A stretch of 64,000 nt of DNA from Marininema mesophilum (GTDB taxonomy: Bacteria; Bacillota; Bacilli; Thermoactinomycetales; DSM-45169). Position numbers and translations under genes: made by a program. This document shows positions 1 through 8,637 of this stretch, one piece after another. Under the pieces are notes generated by a model. That model saw nothing but the letters and a program-made list of their open reading frames with translations, searched no databases and was not told the DNA's origin. The stretch spans positions 238,374 to 302,373 of the forward strand of contig NZ_FNNQ01000002.1 in assembly GCF_900106775.1 (NCBI RefSeq), read 5' to 3'. The stretch's first letter is position 1. Each line of letters opens with the position of its first letter.

Positions 1-1
1 A

Positions 2-2518
2 GATTTAGACCACCCTGATGTGGAAGAGTTTATCAATTGGAAGTCGAATGAGGAGAAAAAGGTTCGTGCGCTTATCGCGGCGGGTTATGATCCATCCTTT
101 AATGGTGAAGCCTATGAGACTATTTCTGGACAAAACTCCAATAACTCCGTTCGTGCCCCTCATTCCTTCTTCGAAGCCCTTGAAGAGGATGGTGCTTGGG
201 AACTAAAACAGCGAATGGATGGAAAGACAGCGAAGAAGATCCCAGCCCGCGAATTGTGGCGTCAGATTGGACAAGCTGCTTGGGAGTGTGCTGATCCTGG
301 CTTGCAGTATGATGGCACGATCAACGAGTGGCATACCAGTCCAGCAGGGATGGATGGGGAGTATGGGGCTCGCCACAATCGAATCAATGCCTCCAACCCT
401 TGTTCGGAGTATATGTTCCTGGACAATACTGCCTGTAATTTAGCCTCATTAAACTTGATCAAGTTTTTTGATGTAGAAAAAGCCGCCTTTGATATCCCAG
501 CGTTAAAACATGCTTCCCGCTTGTGGACCATCGTATTGGAGATCTCTGTCATGATGGCACAGTATCCTTCCCAAGCGATTGCTCAGCTTTCCTATGAATA
601 CCGCACCCTGGGGCTTGGATATGCCAATATCGGTACCGTTTTGATGGTCTCGGGAATTCCCTATGATTCAGAAAAAGCGCTTGCTGTGACTGGAGCGGTT
701 ACTGCGATTATGACTGGGGTTTCCTATACGACTTCTGCGGAAATGGCGAAGGAGCTAGGACCCTTTAAGGCTTTCCCATTAAATCGGGAGCATATGTTGC
801 GTGTCATTCGTAACCACCGCCGTGCAGCCTATCATGTACCTGCTGAGGAGTATGAAGGCTTGACGGTACAACCCATGGGAATCCATCCGACCCATTGTCC
901 ACCAGAACTTTTAGAAGCGGCCCGGAATAGTTGGGATCAAGCACTTGCTTGGGGTGAGCAATATGGCTACCGTAACGCGCAAACTACCTTATTAGCACCT
1001 ACGGGAACGATTGGTCTGCTGATGGACTGTGATACAACTGGGGTAGAACCGGACTTCTCCCTCGTAAAATTTAAAAAATTGGCCGGGGGTGGGTATTTTA
1101 AAATCGCTAACCAGTCGATTCGCCCAGCTTTACACACCTTGGGTTATACAGAAACGCAAATCCAGGAAATTCTGACTTATGTCACAGGTACGTTTAGCTT
1201 AGAGGGTGCCCCCCATATCAACCGAGATAGCTTGTTCGCAAAGGGCTTCACCGAGGAAGATCTAAAAAAGGTTGAAGACCAGTTAGCGACGGTGTTTGAA
1301 CTTCCCTTTGCCTTTAATAGTTGGGTATTGGGTGAAGAAACGATGAACCGTCTTGGATTTACTGCTGAACAGTTCCAAGCTCCGGACTTTAATCTGCTGA
1401 AAGCCCTTGGCTTTACCCAGGCTCAAATCCTAGAGGCCAACGATGTTATCTGTGGTCGGATGACAACGGAAGGGGCTCCCTATCTCAAGGAAGAACATTA
1501 TCCTGTTTTTGATACGGCGAATCCCTGTGGTCGAATCGGGAAACGGTTTATCCACTTTATGGGACATCTACGAATGATGGCGGCGGCTCAACCTTTCTTA
1601 TCAGGAGCGATTTCTAAAACGATCAATATGCCTCATGAGTCATCGTTGGAGGATATCCAACTCGCCTATCATGAAGGGTGGACACTTGGTTTAAAAGCGG
1701 TCGCTCTGTATCGGGATGGTTCTAAAAGCTCCCAACCCCTTAATTCAAAGAGTGATGAGAAGGAAGATGAAGAAGAAGAAACCCCGGCACTAGTATCTAC
1801 GGAGAAGGCAGCTGTAGCGAGTGCTTCGATAGCCTCGAGCAAAGAAGTATATGCGAAGGGACACGTTCCTAGTATGCGTCGGCGCTTGCCGCGAAAGCGG
1901 GAAGGAATTACCCAAGAGGCACGTGTAGCCGGACAAAAGATTTTTGTTCGCACAGGAGAGTACGAAGACGGAAGCTTGGGTGAGATCTTCATCGATATGC
2001 ATAAAGCAGGTTCAACAATGAGAGGGATGCTCGATGCCTTTGCTGTAGCCGTTTCACTAGGTTTACAACATGGTGTCCCCTTGGAGAAATATATTAATTC
2101 GATGACCTTCACCCGTTTTGAACCTGCGGGTACCGTCAGCCACCCCAATATCAAAATGGCGACGAGTGTGATCGATTATGTCTTCCGATTGCTTGGGATG
2201 GAGTATCTTGGTCGAACGGATTTTGTTCAGGTGCCACCAAAGCAAGAGGAATTGCGAAGCTATGATAATCGTTGGCGGCGTAATGAGTCCATCGAGACTC
2301 AAAAGGATGAAGCGATTGAAACCCCTGTACGCGCCCATGCGGAGGTGGAGCAGGGATATGTGGAAGTGACAGGGAGTATCGAGACTCCCCAGGACAATCT
2401 GGATGCGATCCGAGCCTCATCAGGCGCTCCCCTTTGTATCGATTGTGGGGGAATGACCAAGCGGAATGGTTCCTGCTATGTCTGCCTTGATTGTGGAGGA
2501 ACAACGGGTTGCTCCTAA
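2..2518 (+). CDS. nrdJ: Adenosylcobalamin-dependent ribonucleotide reductase (class II), 5' end cut by window
   Basis: Reduces ribonucleotides to deoxyribonucleotides using a B12-generated thiyl radical, without oxygen. The reading frame is open from base 2, so the true start lies upstream; about 838 residues are visible. Near residue 130 is NPCSEYMF followed by NTACNLASLNL, the radical-site region (N-x-C-x-E) of class II enzymes. After the barrel there is an acidic, low-complexity linker (about 1745-1800), then a TSCPD-type domain (GSLGEIFIDMHKAGS, HPNIKMATSVIDYVFRLLG). The C-terminus is a Cys4 zinc-ribbon-like tail, CIDCGG...CYVCLDCGGTTGCS, which also offers the redox-active cysteines expected at the end of these enzymes. 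The ATP-cone end cannot be seen. A convergent gene follows after a bidirectional terminator. No cobalamin riboswitch can be judged because the 5' end is outside the window. Confidence 0.96.
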   Translation, partial: DLDHPDVEEFINWKSNEEKKVRALIAAGYDPSFNGEAYETISGQNSNNSVRAPHSFFEALEEDGAWELKQRMDGKTAKKIPARELWRQIGQAAWECADPGLQYDGTINEWHTSPAGMDGEYGARHNRINASNPCSEYMFLDNTACNLASLNLIKFFDVEKAAFDIPALKHASRLWTIVLEISVMMAQYPSQAIAQLSYEYRTLGLGYANIGTVLMVSGIPYDSEKALAVTGAVTAIMTGVSYTTSAEMAKELGPFKAFPLNREHMLRVIRNHRRAAYHVPAEEYEGLTVQPMGIHPTHCPPELLEAARNSWDQALAWGEQYGYRNAQTTLLAPTGTIGLLMDCDTTGVEPDFSLVKFKKLAGGGYFKIANQSIRPALHTLGYTETQIQEILTYVTGTFSLEGAPHINRDSLFAKGFTEEDLKKVEDQLATVFELPFAFNSWVLGEETMNRLGFTAEQFQAPDFNLLKALGFTQAQILEANDVICGRMTTEGAPYLKEEHYPVFDTANPCGRIGKRFIHFMGHLRMMAAAQPFLSGAISKTINMPHESSLEDIQLAYHEGWTLGLKAVALYRDGSKSSQPLNSKSDEKEDEEEETPALVSTEKAAVASASIASSKEVYAKGHVPSMRRRLPRKREGITQEARVAGQKIFVRTGEYEDGSLGEIFIDMHKAGSTMRGMLDAFAVAVSLGLQHGVPLEKYINSMTFTRFEPAGTVSHPNIKMATSVIDYVFRLLGMEYLGRTDFVQVPPKQEELRSYDNRWRRNESIETQKDEAIETPVRAHAEVEQGYVEVTGSIETPQDNLDAIRASSGAPLCIDCGGMTKRNGSCYVCLDCGGTTGCS

Positions 2519-2530
2519 CTCTTTAACTAA

Positions 2531-2572
2531 AAAAATTCCCGCATCCAGTTTATCCGGTGCGGGAATTTTTTT
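2531..2572. terminator. Bidirectional intrinsic terminator
   Basis: The inverted repeat aaaaattcccgcatcc / ggtgcgggaattttttt has A-runs on one side and T-runs on the other, so it can stop both nrdJ and the convergent hydrolase gene. It overlaps the last codons of the latter. Confidence 0.85.
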
Positions 2573-3233
2573 GTCCTATAATGGTTTCCCACAGAGCATC
2601 AGTGATTACTTGATGACCTAAGCGATTGGGATGAACGGGATAACTTCCTGATCCAAAACGAATATCAGTAAGGCGACCTGTCCGATACTGGTGGATCAGT
2701 TTAGGCTCCCGATTACGAAAGAGTTCACCTATATCCACTATAGTGACATTCCATGTGCTAGATACTTCGGCAGTTGCTTTATTAAGTAAGGGAATCCATG
2801 TATTGGCGGTTCGCGATTGAGGAAAAGGATTAAATTGATTAAGAGTATAAAGGGGAGCGTGGCTTAGCTGCCGAATCTGTTTATAAATCTGGTGTAGGTT
2901 ATTTTTGTAGGTGTGTATGGTACGAGCATAGATGGACATGTTTCCAAATAAAAAATATTTAACATAAGCGTGGATCAGGTCATTTCCCCCGATGTTTAAT
3001 GTGAGAAGAGAGCTTTGGGAAACGGCGTGGGCATGAGGAGAAGATGAAGTAAGGATGGAGGCCAACCGGCCACTCGTTAGTCCTTTTTTTCCGGTGTTGA
3101 CTAAGGAGAAGGAGTCGATATGTTCATTGAGACGTCGTGACAATTGGGTAGCAAACCCCTGGCGATTGGGTGCTGAGTAGCCCTCGGTGATGGAGTCTCC
3201 CAGTGCTACATATAGGTAAGAGGGCGTTGTCAC
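2550..3233 (-). CDS. SGNH/GDSL-family hydrolase
   Basis: Small serine hydrolase of 227 residues, probably an esterase or lipase-type acyl hydrolase; the substrate cannot be read from sequence. Block I is VALGDSITEGY (nucleophile Ser in GDS), block III is LNIGGNDL (oxyanion Gly/Asn), and block V is VHPNRLGH (catalytic His with an Asp replaced by Val-His context; the usual D-x-x-H appears as V-H-P-N-x-x-G-H). No signal peptide is visible, so a cytoplasmic location is likely. The start is a GTG with ctggagggg placed about eight bases before it. It stands alone, convergent with nrdJ. Its last codons form part of the terminator hairpin. Confidence 0.85.
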   Translation of the reverse strand: MTTPSYLYVALGDSITEGYSAPNRQGFATQLSRRLNEHIDSFSLVNTGKKGLTSGRLASILTSSSPHAHAVSQSSLLTLNIGGNDLIHAYVKYFLFGNMSIYARTIHTYKNNLHQIYKQIRQLSHAPLYTLNQFNPFPQSRTANTWIPLLNKATAEVSSTWNVTIVDIGELFRNREPKLIHQYRTGRLTDIRFGSGSYPVHPNRLGHQVITDALWETIIGQKNSRTG

Positions 3234-3389
3234 GGGGTTATCCCCTCCAGTTTATGAGATCGTACAGTTATTGTATGAAGCCGTTGAGAGGGTGGACAGG
3301 GCCATGTGAACGGGTTCTTGGCTTTAGGGCTGTGGAACATGTTATAATGATAAACGCTGATTCATGTGTGCAAAGGAAGTGGACTTGAT

Positions 3390-4121
3390 TTGAGCTTGTT
3401 TGCGATTAGCGATCTTCATCTCTCATTTAATAAACCAGTCGGGTTGACCGGCATTGATCATGAACAAGATATCGATAAACCGATGGATGTCTTTGGTTGG
3501 GATTTTCACTATGACCGCGTGCGAGATGCTTGGTTAGAGACCGTTAGTGAAGAAGATACAGTATTGATCCCTGGGGATATCAGCTGGGCCTTACGCTTAG
3601 AGCAGGCTCGCTATGATTTTGATTGGATCAATGCACTTCCTGGTCGGAAAATTCTTTCACCAGGCAACCACTGTTACTATGCACAAAGTAAAAAAAAGGT
3701 GCGTCACATGCTCCCTGAAGGAATGGAGTGGATTGATGCCGATTGCACTATCGCTGAAGGGTATGTCATCGCTGGTACACGAGGTTGGAATTTACCAGGC
3801 GAACCAGGATGGGATGAAAGCTCGGACCGTCGGATTTATGATCGTCAGGTAGGTCGTCTTGAGATGGCTCTTTCCACAGCGGCCAAGCAATACCCGGAAA
3901 AAGAACGAATCGTGATGTTACACTATCCACCAGCAACGCCGAAGGTGTCGAATTCGGATTTTATGCGAGTGATGCAGGAGTACGAGGTAAAGACTTGTTT
4001 GTATGGTCATTTGCATGGTCGTTCCCATCGAGATGCTTTTGTTGGGGACTATGAAGGTGTACATCTGCAACTCGTCTCCTGTGATTATCTAGATTTTAAG
4101 CCAGTTCCGGTTCATGTATGA
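3390..4121 (+). CDS. Calcineurin-like metallophosphoesterase
   Basis: Predicted dinuclear-metal phosphoesterase of 243 residues. Metal-binding motifs are in order: ISDLHLS near the N-terminus (D-x-H), PGDISWA (GD), SPGNHCYY (GNH), MLHYPP and YGHLHGRSH (GHxH). I prefer the TTG start at 3390, giving MSLFAISDLHLS, because aaaggaagtgg sits just upstream at 3372-3382. An upstream GTG at 3366 in the same frame would contain that ribosome site inside the gene. A -10-like TATAAT lies at 3343-3348. Substrate unknown; the family includes predicted nucleotide and phosphodiester hydrolases. It is transcribed alone, ended by a hairpin at 4141-4177. Confidence 0.88.
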   Translation: MSLFAISDLHLSFNKPVGLTGIDHEQDIDKPMDVFGWDFHYDRVRDAWLETVSEEDTVLIPGDISWALRLEQARYDFDWINALPGRKILSPGNHCYYAQSKKKVRHMLPEGMEWIDADCTIAEGYVIAGTRGWNLPGEPGWDESSDRRIYDRQVGRLEMALSTAAKQYPEKERIVMLHYPPATPKVSNSDFMRVMQEYEVKTCLYGHLHGRSHRDAFVGDYEGVHLQLVSCDYLDFKPVPVHV

Positions 4122-4138
4122 TCCGGAAGTTCGATAAG

Positions 4139-4183
4139 AAAAGAAAGTACCCCTTTTTAACGAAGAGGTACTTTCTTTATTTT
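4139..4183 (+). terminator. Intrinsic terminator after the metallophosphoesterase
   Basis: Arms aagaaagtacc (4141-4151) and ggtactttctt (4167-4177) are followed by atttttag. Confidence 0.8.
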
Positions 4184-4316
4184 TAGGGGGTACGAAACGA
4201 ACCGGTCTGTCCTTCATCACAAAAGCGCTTAGAATGGATTTTAGGAGGGCAAAATTTAATTGACCGAACCCCTCATTTTCCATATAGGGCCTGACTCCTT
4301 ATTCTATAGGGAGTTT

Positions 4317-6458
4317 TTATTTTTTCTCCGCTTGTTTGGCTAATACTGCTTTAATCGTTGTATAGGAAATCGGTTCAGGTAACTGTTCTTTAATGGGTCG
4401 TAGTTGAGTTCCTCCGGCCTGCTCAATGGCTGCTAGGATCATAGGTTCCTGATCTTGGGGGATCAGGCGATTCCAATCAACAGGGTGTCCTTCCTGGGAA
4501 GCGCGAAGGAGGTGATTATCCAAAGTGGTAGCGGTGAGCCCTCGTGTGGCGGCTACTTCATCTAAAGTGTGGCCTTCTTTCTGCCACATTCTCCAGGTGA
4601 TGAGGTGGCTTGGCTCTTTCTGGTTTGGTTCTTTTTCATCTGAAGGGGACGATCCAGATGGAGTAGGAGAGGCAGTCGGAGTGATTCCTTCTTTTTCGAT
4701 ATAAGTACGGATCGCGGTGAGGAAAGCTTCTCCATACTTTTCTAGTTTCCGTTCACCTACCCCACGGATTGCTCGCATCCCTTCACGATCAATAGGACAT
4801 ATTCGCGCAAGATCAGTCAGAGTACTATCTGGAAAGATCATGTAAGGTGGTATTTGTTCAGTAGTCGAGAGCTCTTTACGCAGAGTACGAAGCGTTTCAA
4901 AGAGATTTTGATGTACGGGTGTAGCGGTAGTTGTCGATTTCTTTTTCACACGGAGGAGGACTGATTGCTTACCTTGTAGCACATCGATGGCTTTGGTGGT
5001 GAGCGCCAATACAGGGTACTCATCCTCAGTTACGCGGAGAAAGCCTTCTGCGGTTAATACCTGAATCCGATGAACGATATCCTTTTCCGTATATCCCTTT
5101 AGTAATCCATAGGTAGGGAGCTTGTTAAACCCAAGCTCCTTTACCCGCTTACTTGCAGAACCCTTTAATACCTTAGCTGTCAGAGAGACACCAAAGCGTT
5201 CACGCATCCGCTTCACACAGGAGAAAATCTTCTGTGCTTCCACAGTGACATCTGTTCGCTCCCCTTCATCTAGGCAGTTGCTACAATTGCTACATGACTT
5301 TCCTGGTTGGTCGCCAAAGTAGAGAGCAAAGGTTTCTTGTAAACAGGCTTGGGTATGGGCGTAACGAACCATCTCCGTTAACTTTTGATGTTCATTTTGC
5401 TTTAACTGGGGTGCCATATGAGACTGCTCGATGAGATACTTCTGGGTTTGTACATCGGAAGGGCTAAACAGTAAGATGCACTCACTTGTCTCTCCATCAC
5501 GTCCTGCTCGGCCCGCCTCCTGATAATAGGACTCTAAATTGCGGGGCATCTGACAATGGATGACGAAGCGGACATTGGACTTATCGATCCCCATCCCGAA
5601 GGCGTTTGTTGCAACCATTCCTTGCACCCGATCAAAGGAGAAATCCTCCTGGGCTTGCTGGCGTTCATTTTCTGTGAGACCCGCATGATACTTACTGACA
5701 GAAAACCCACGACTCCTTAAAAATTGATGAAGTCCGTCTACTTCTTTCCGCGTGGCACAGTAGAAGATGCCAGGGTCTGTCGGGTGTTCACGAAGATACT
5801 GGAGGGCAAAGTCACGGATGTTTTCTCCATGGAAAACAGAGAAGGCAAGGTTTTCCCGCTTGACTCCGGTGACAAAGATATGTTTTGGCTGAAAGGAGAG
5901 GAGCTGAGCAATATCGTTACGCACTTCCTGAGTGGCTGTGGCAGTGAAAGCTGCAATGATGGGACGCTGTACTAAGGTGCTAATCCATTGTGCCAGGGAG
6001 CGGTAGCTAGGTCGGAAATCATGTCCCCATTGGGAGATACAGTGAGCTTCGTCAATTGTAATTAAGGATAAGGGCACTTGATATAATAATTGGCGAAAGC
6101 GATCCGATTCCAATCGTTCAGGAGCGACATAAAGAAGGCGATAAACTCCCCGGGCTGCATCAGCTAATCGGGTTTGCATCTCCTTCGCTGACAAGGTGCT
6201 ATTGATATAGGCAGCAGGAATCCCTAGTTGATTTAAATGATCCACCTGATCCTTCATCAGAGAGATCAATGGAGAGACAACGAGGGATAGCCCATCCATC
6301 ATCAGGGCAGGAATCTGATAACAGACAGATTTCCCCCCTCCTGTGGGCATGATTGCCAAGGTATTGTGACCAGCAAGGATGCTCTCGACAATGACTTCCT
6401 GACCAGGTCGGAAAGAGGTAAATCCATATACTTTATGTAACAGATCCAGCGGCTTCAA
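4317..6458 (-). CDS. recQ: ATP-dependent DNA helicase RecQ
   Basis: 3'-5' DNA helicase for recombination and stalled-fork repair, 713 residues. Superfamily 2 motifs are present: Q-motif region FRPGQEVIV, Walker A MPTGGGKSVCYQ, DEAH box TIDEAHCISQWGHDFR, motif III TATAT, motif VI QEAGRAGRDGE. A four-cysteine zinc site follows (CLQE...CSNCSNCLDEG), then an RQC winged helix, an HRDC domain (about 520-600, LARICPIDREGMRAIRGVGERKLEKYG), and a C-terminal helix-turn-helix extension (HTLDEVAATRGLTATTLDNHL). This full architecture is longer than E. coli RecQ (about 610) and typical of long Bacillales RecQ. The start is TTG, supported by gaggagg nine bases upstream. It is monocistronic and divergent from yolD-dinB. 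Confidence 0.96.
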   Translation of the reverse strand: MKPLDLLHKVYGFTSFRPGQEVIVESILAGHNTLAIMPTGGGKSVCYQIPALMMDGLSLVVSPLISLMKDQVDHLNQLGIPAAYINSTLSAKEMQTRLADAARGVYRLLYVAPERLESDRFRQLLYQVPLSLITIDEAHCISQWGHDFRPSYRSLAQWISTLVQRPIIAAFTATATQEVRNDIAQLLSFQPKHIFVTGVKRENLAFSVFHGENIRDFALQYLREHPTDPGIFYCATRKEVDGLHQFLRSRGFSVSKYHAGLTENERQQAQEDFSFDRVQGMVATNAFGMGIDKSNVRFVIHCQMPRNLESYYQEAGRAGRDGETSECILLFSPSDVQTQKYLIEQSHMAPQLKQNEHQKLTEMVRYAHTQACLQETFALYFGDQPGKSCSNCSNCLDEGERTDVTVEAQKIFSCVKRMRERFGVSLTAKVLKGSASKRVKELGFNKLPTYGLLKGYTEKDIVHRIQVLTAEGFLRVTEDEYPVLALTTKAIDVLQGKQSVLLRVKKKSTTTATPVHQNLFETLRTLRKELSTTEQIPPYMIFPDSTLTDLARICPIDREGMRAIRGVGERKLEKYGEAFLTAIRTYIEKEGITPTASPTPSGSSPSDEKEPNQKEPSHLITWRMWQKEGHTLDEVAATRGLTATTLDNHLLRASQEGHPVDWNRLIPQDQEPMILAAIEQAGGTQLRPIKEQLPEPISYTTIKAVLAKQAEKK

Positions 6459-6749
6459 TGGAGGTCCTCCTCTATCAAAGAGTTATAACGAATGATTTGA
6501 TATCAGGCGTGCCAATTATCCAGAAGTGTGAAGGCAAGGCCATCTTCCATTTTTCGGCTAATCGACTGCTTGATTCGATATAATTCCATTATAGTGTTGG
6601 TTGGGAAATATAGGTGATCAAAAACGAAAAAACCGTCGAAAAAGATGACGGTCGTTCCTATTATACCGGATGAGTAAGGAGGATGGGAGAGGGAGTCTAC
6701 TGGAATTTTATCATGCATCTGCCCCAAAATATGGGTGGGGTACCCTTTT

Positions 6750-6792
6750 AAAAAGAGCAGTGGGAAGAAAACGCCTCCCACCTGCTCTTTTT
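6750..6792 (+). terminator. Strong hairpin terminator with no visible gene upstream
   Basis: Arms aaaagagcagtggga and ctcccacctgctcttt, followed by a T-run. It lies directly before the yolD promoter and may insulate it, or end an unrecognised short transcript. Confidence 0.7.
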
Positions 6793-6836
6793 GTCACGTC
6801 ACCTTATTTTGGAAGTATAATACGAACATATATTCT
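6791..6836 (+). promoter_or_regulatory. Candidate SOS-controlled promoter with LexA (DinR) box
   Basis: A TTGTCA (6791-6796) and a TATAAT (6816-6821) are spaced 19 bases apart. Immediately after lies cgaacatatattct (6823-6836), which matches the Gram-positive LexA box CGAAC-N4-GTTCG in its left half and at 11 or so of 14 positions overall. A repressor bound there would block transcription of yolD-dinB, which fits a Y-family polymerase. The box match is degenerate in its right half. Confidence 0.6.
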
Positions 6837-6863
6837 TATATACTGTATTTGAGGTGATCAGAC

Positions 6864-7208
6864 GTGAAGGGAATCCATCGGGGGAACAAGTTGTGGGAGG
6901 GGCATCGAATCATTTTACCTCAACACGAAGATGCTTTATGGGAGAAGCGCCGGCACCAGGAGGAGATTATCCCCCCGAAGATTGATGAGGATGAGCTTGA
7001 GCAAATGAGCCGGAGGATCGGATGGGCCATGGAAGAAGAACGGCCGATCCTGCTTACTATTGCGGGGAAATATGGTGCTGAAACCTTCTGTGGTTTTATA
7101 GAGCGGATTGCGTTTCATGAACAGAGGGTGAAAATGCGTAACGGTAGGGATATTCGGTGGATACCATTCCATTCAATTATTGGTGTGGAGGAGCCCTATG
7201 AAGACTAA
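6864..7208 (+). CDS. yolD: YolD-like protein
   Basis: 114-residue acidic/basic protein of the YolD-like family, whose genes in Bacillus usually sit just before a UvrX/YqjW-type Y-family DNA polymerase. The N-terminus has the typical GNKLWEGHRIILPQH segment and the C-terminus the compact beta-rich stretch IERIAFHEQRVKMRNGRDI...IPFHSIIGVE. Start is GTG with gaggtgatc upstream. It overlaps dinB by 11 bases, so the two are translationally coupled. The molecular role is not established; a link to DNA damage response is inferred from the neighbour and from the LexA-like box upstream. Confidence 0.85.
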   Translation: MKGIHRGNKLWEGHRIILPQHEDALWEKRRHQEEIIPPKIDEDELEQMSRRIGWAMEEERPILLTIAGKYGAETFCGFIERIAFHEQRVKMRNGRDIRWIPFHSIIGVEEPYED

Positions 7209-8424
7209 AGAAAAGAAACGAATCATTTTACTGGCGGATATGAATTCCTTTTATGCAAGTGTAGAACAAGCAATAAATCCGGCTTTAAAAGGTCAGCCTA
7301 TTATTGTATGTGGAGACCCCGCACGTCGTCATGGGATCGTCTTAGCCGCATCCTATGAAGCAAAGGTAAATGGAGTCAAAACGGCAATGACTGTTGGCGA
7401 AGCACATCGGCTATGTCCAGAGGCTCATTTAGTACCGCCTCGTATGAAAACATATATTGAGGTATCCACTCGCATTGTAGAGATTATGAAGGAATTTTCG
7501 CCTCTGGTTGAACCCTTCTCCATTGATGAAGCCTTTGCTGAAATTACGGGTTGTGAACAATTATTTGGAGATGGAGAGAATACGGCGAAACTGATGCAGA
7601 AGCGGATTTCGCAAGAAGAAGGAATTCCTTGTTCCATTGGGGTAGGTCCCAACAAATTGTTAGCCAAAATGGCAGCCGGTTTTCAAAAACCATGGGGGTT
7701 GACGGTACTCACCTCTGACGATGTGCCTAAGCGGATATGGCCCCTTCCGATAAAGAAGCTTTTTGGTGTGGGTGGGCGAATGGAGCAACATTTTCAACGC
7801 ATGGCGATTCGTACGATTGGTGATTTGGCTGATACAGACCCCGAATTGCTTGCACGACGATTTGGTGTAATAGGAAGAGTCCTTCATCAATCGGCCAATG
7901 GGATCGATTATAGTCCGGTGGACCCCCACACGCTTGACGGATGTAAATCCATCGGACATCAGTTTACGCTCTCGAGAGACTATGTTACGGAGAGTGAGAT
8001 TAAAGTTGTTCTCAGAGAGTTAGCAGAAGAAGTAGGCACCCGTGCCCGCCGTGCGAAACGTGTGGGTCGGACAGTTTCCCTCTTATTGAAGGATGCGGAT
8101 TTTCGTTCGGTTTATCGCTCCCTCACCATACCCGATCCCTCTAATATCGGTCGCGATATCTTTCATGCTTCTGTTCAACTGATGTCTGAACACTGGGATC
8201 GAGAACCGGTTCGTCTTGTCGGTATTACGCTAAGTAATCTTGTCCCCGACGATGCGGTTCAGTTGGATTTATTTAAGGCAAAGGATAAAGAGTATCAACT
8301 GGCTGAAGCGATTGATGGGATACGTGATCGGTTTGGCACGCAAAGTATCTTTTTGGCGCAATCTCTATCGGAGGCAAGTGTATTTACCGATCGGGCGGGA
8401 AAAATTGGTGGGCACATTCAATGA
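7198..8424 (+). CDS. Y-family DNA polymerase (UvrX/DinB type)
   Basis: Translesion DNA polymerase of 408 residues. Catalytic motifs: LADMNSFYASVE (first metal Asp) and PFSIDEAFAEIT (SIDE motif). Helix-hairpin-helix region GVGPNKLLAKMAAGFQKP and FGVGGRMEQHF follow, then the little-finger domain. The ATG at 7198 has ggaggagccct upstream; an in-frame GTG at 7180 has no ribosome site. The C-terminus lacks an obvious beta-clamp peptide except QLDLF at about residues 354-358, which fits the QLxLF clamp motif. The operon with yolD is the known YqjW/UvrX arrangement. Fragments of a related gene recur inside the island at 13.1 and 19.1 kb. Confidence 0.93.
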   Translation: MKTKEKKRIILLADMNSFYASVEQAINPALKGQPIIVCGDPARRHGIVLAASYEAKVNGVKTAMTVGEAHRLCPEAHLVPPRMKTYIEVSTRIVEIMKEFSPLVEPFSIDEAFAEITGCEQLFGDGENTAKLMQKRISQEEGIPCSIGVGPNKLLAKMAAGFQKPWGLTVLTSDDVPKRIWPLPIKKLFGVGGRMEQHFQRMAIRTIGDLADTDPELLARRFGVIGRVLHQSANGIDYSPVDPHTLDGCKSIGHQFTLSRDYVTESEIKVVLRELAEEVGTRARRAKRVGRTVSLLLKDADFRSVYRSLTIPDPSNIGRDIFHASVQLMSEHWDREPVRLVGITLSNLVPDDAVQLDLFKAKDKEYQLAEAIDGIRDRFGTQSIFLAQSLSEASVFTDRAGKIGGHIQ

Positions 8425-8442
8425 GTGATGGTGGTTCATATT

Positions 8443-8483
8443 AAAACCCCCGCTATGCTTATCACACCAAAAGCGGGGGTTTT
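8443..8483 (+). terminator. Intrinsic terminator after dinB
   Basis: Arms aaaacccccgct (8443-8454) and agcgggggtttt (8472-8483). Confidence 0.85.
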
Positions 8484-8637
8484 AGTATAGGGTGTTGTCG
8501 TTTTTTCTAGGGACAGGATGGGCACATTGGATTACGGGTCCGTACCAAAGAAATATGAGGAAATCACTACGTGTACGTTTATTTAACCTTAAAATCCGAC
8601 CCGCGTTGGGTTAATCATGCACGACTAGCTGAAGCTT

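Larger units (their letters stand above)
6459..6863. other. Divergent intergenic region between recQ and yolD
   Basis: No convincing gene. It contains a small hairpin (accgtc / gacggt near 6632-6651), a strong terminator-like hairpin at 6750-6792, and the yolD promoter with a candidate LexA box. A minus-strand open frame of 92 codons runs through these hairpins and lacks a ribosome site, so I do not call it. Confidence 0.5.

Noticed and set aside
6503..6781. Minus-strand frame of 92 codons upstream of recQ
   Set aside because: It spans two hairpins and lacks a ribosome site; composition is not convincing.
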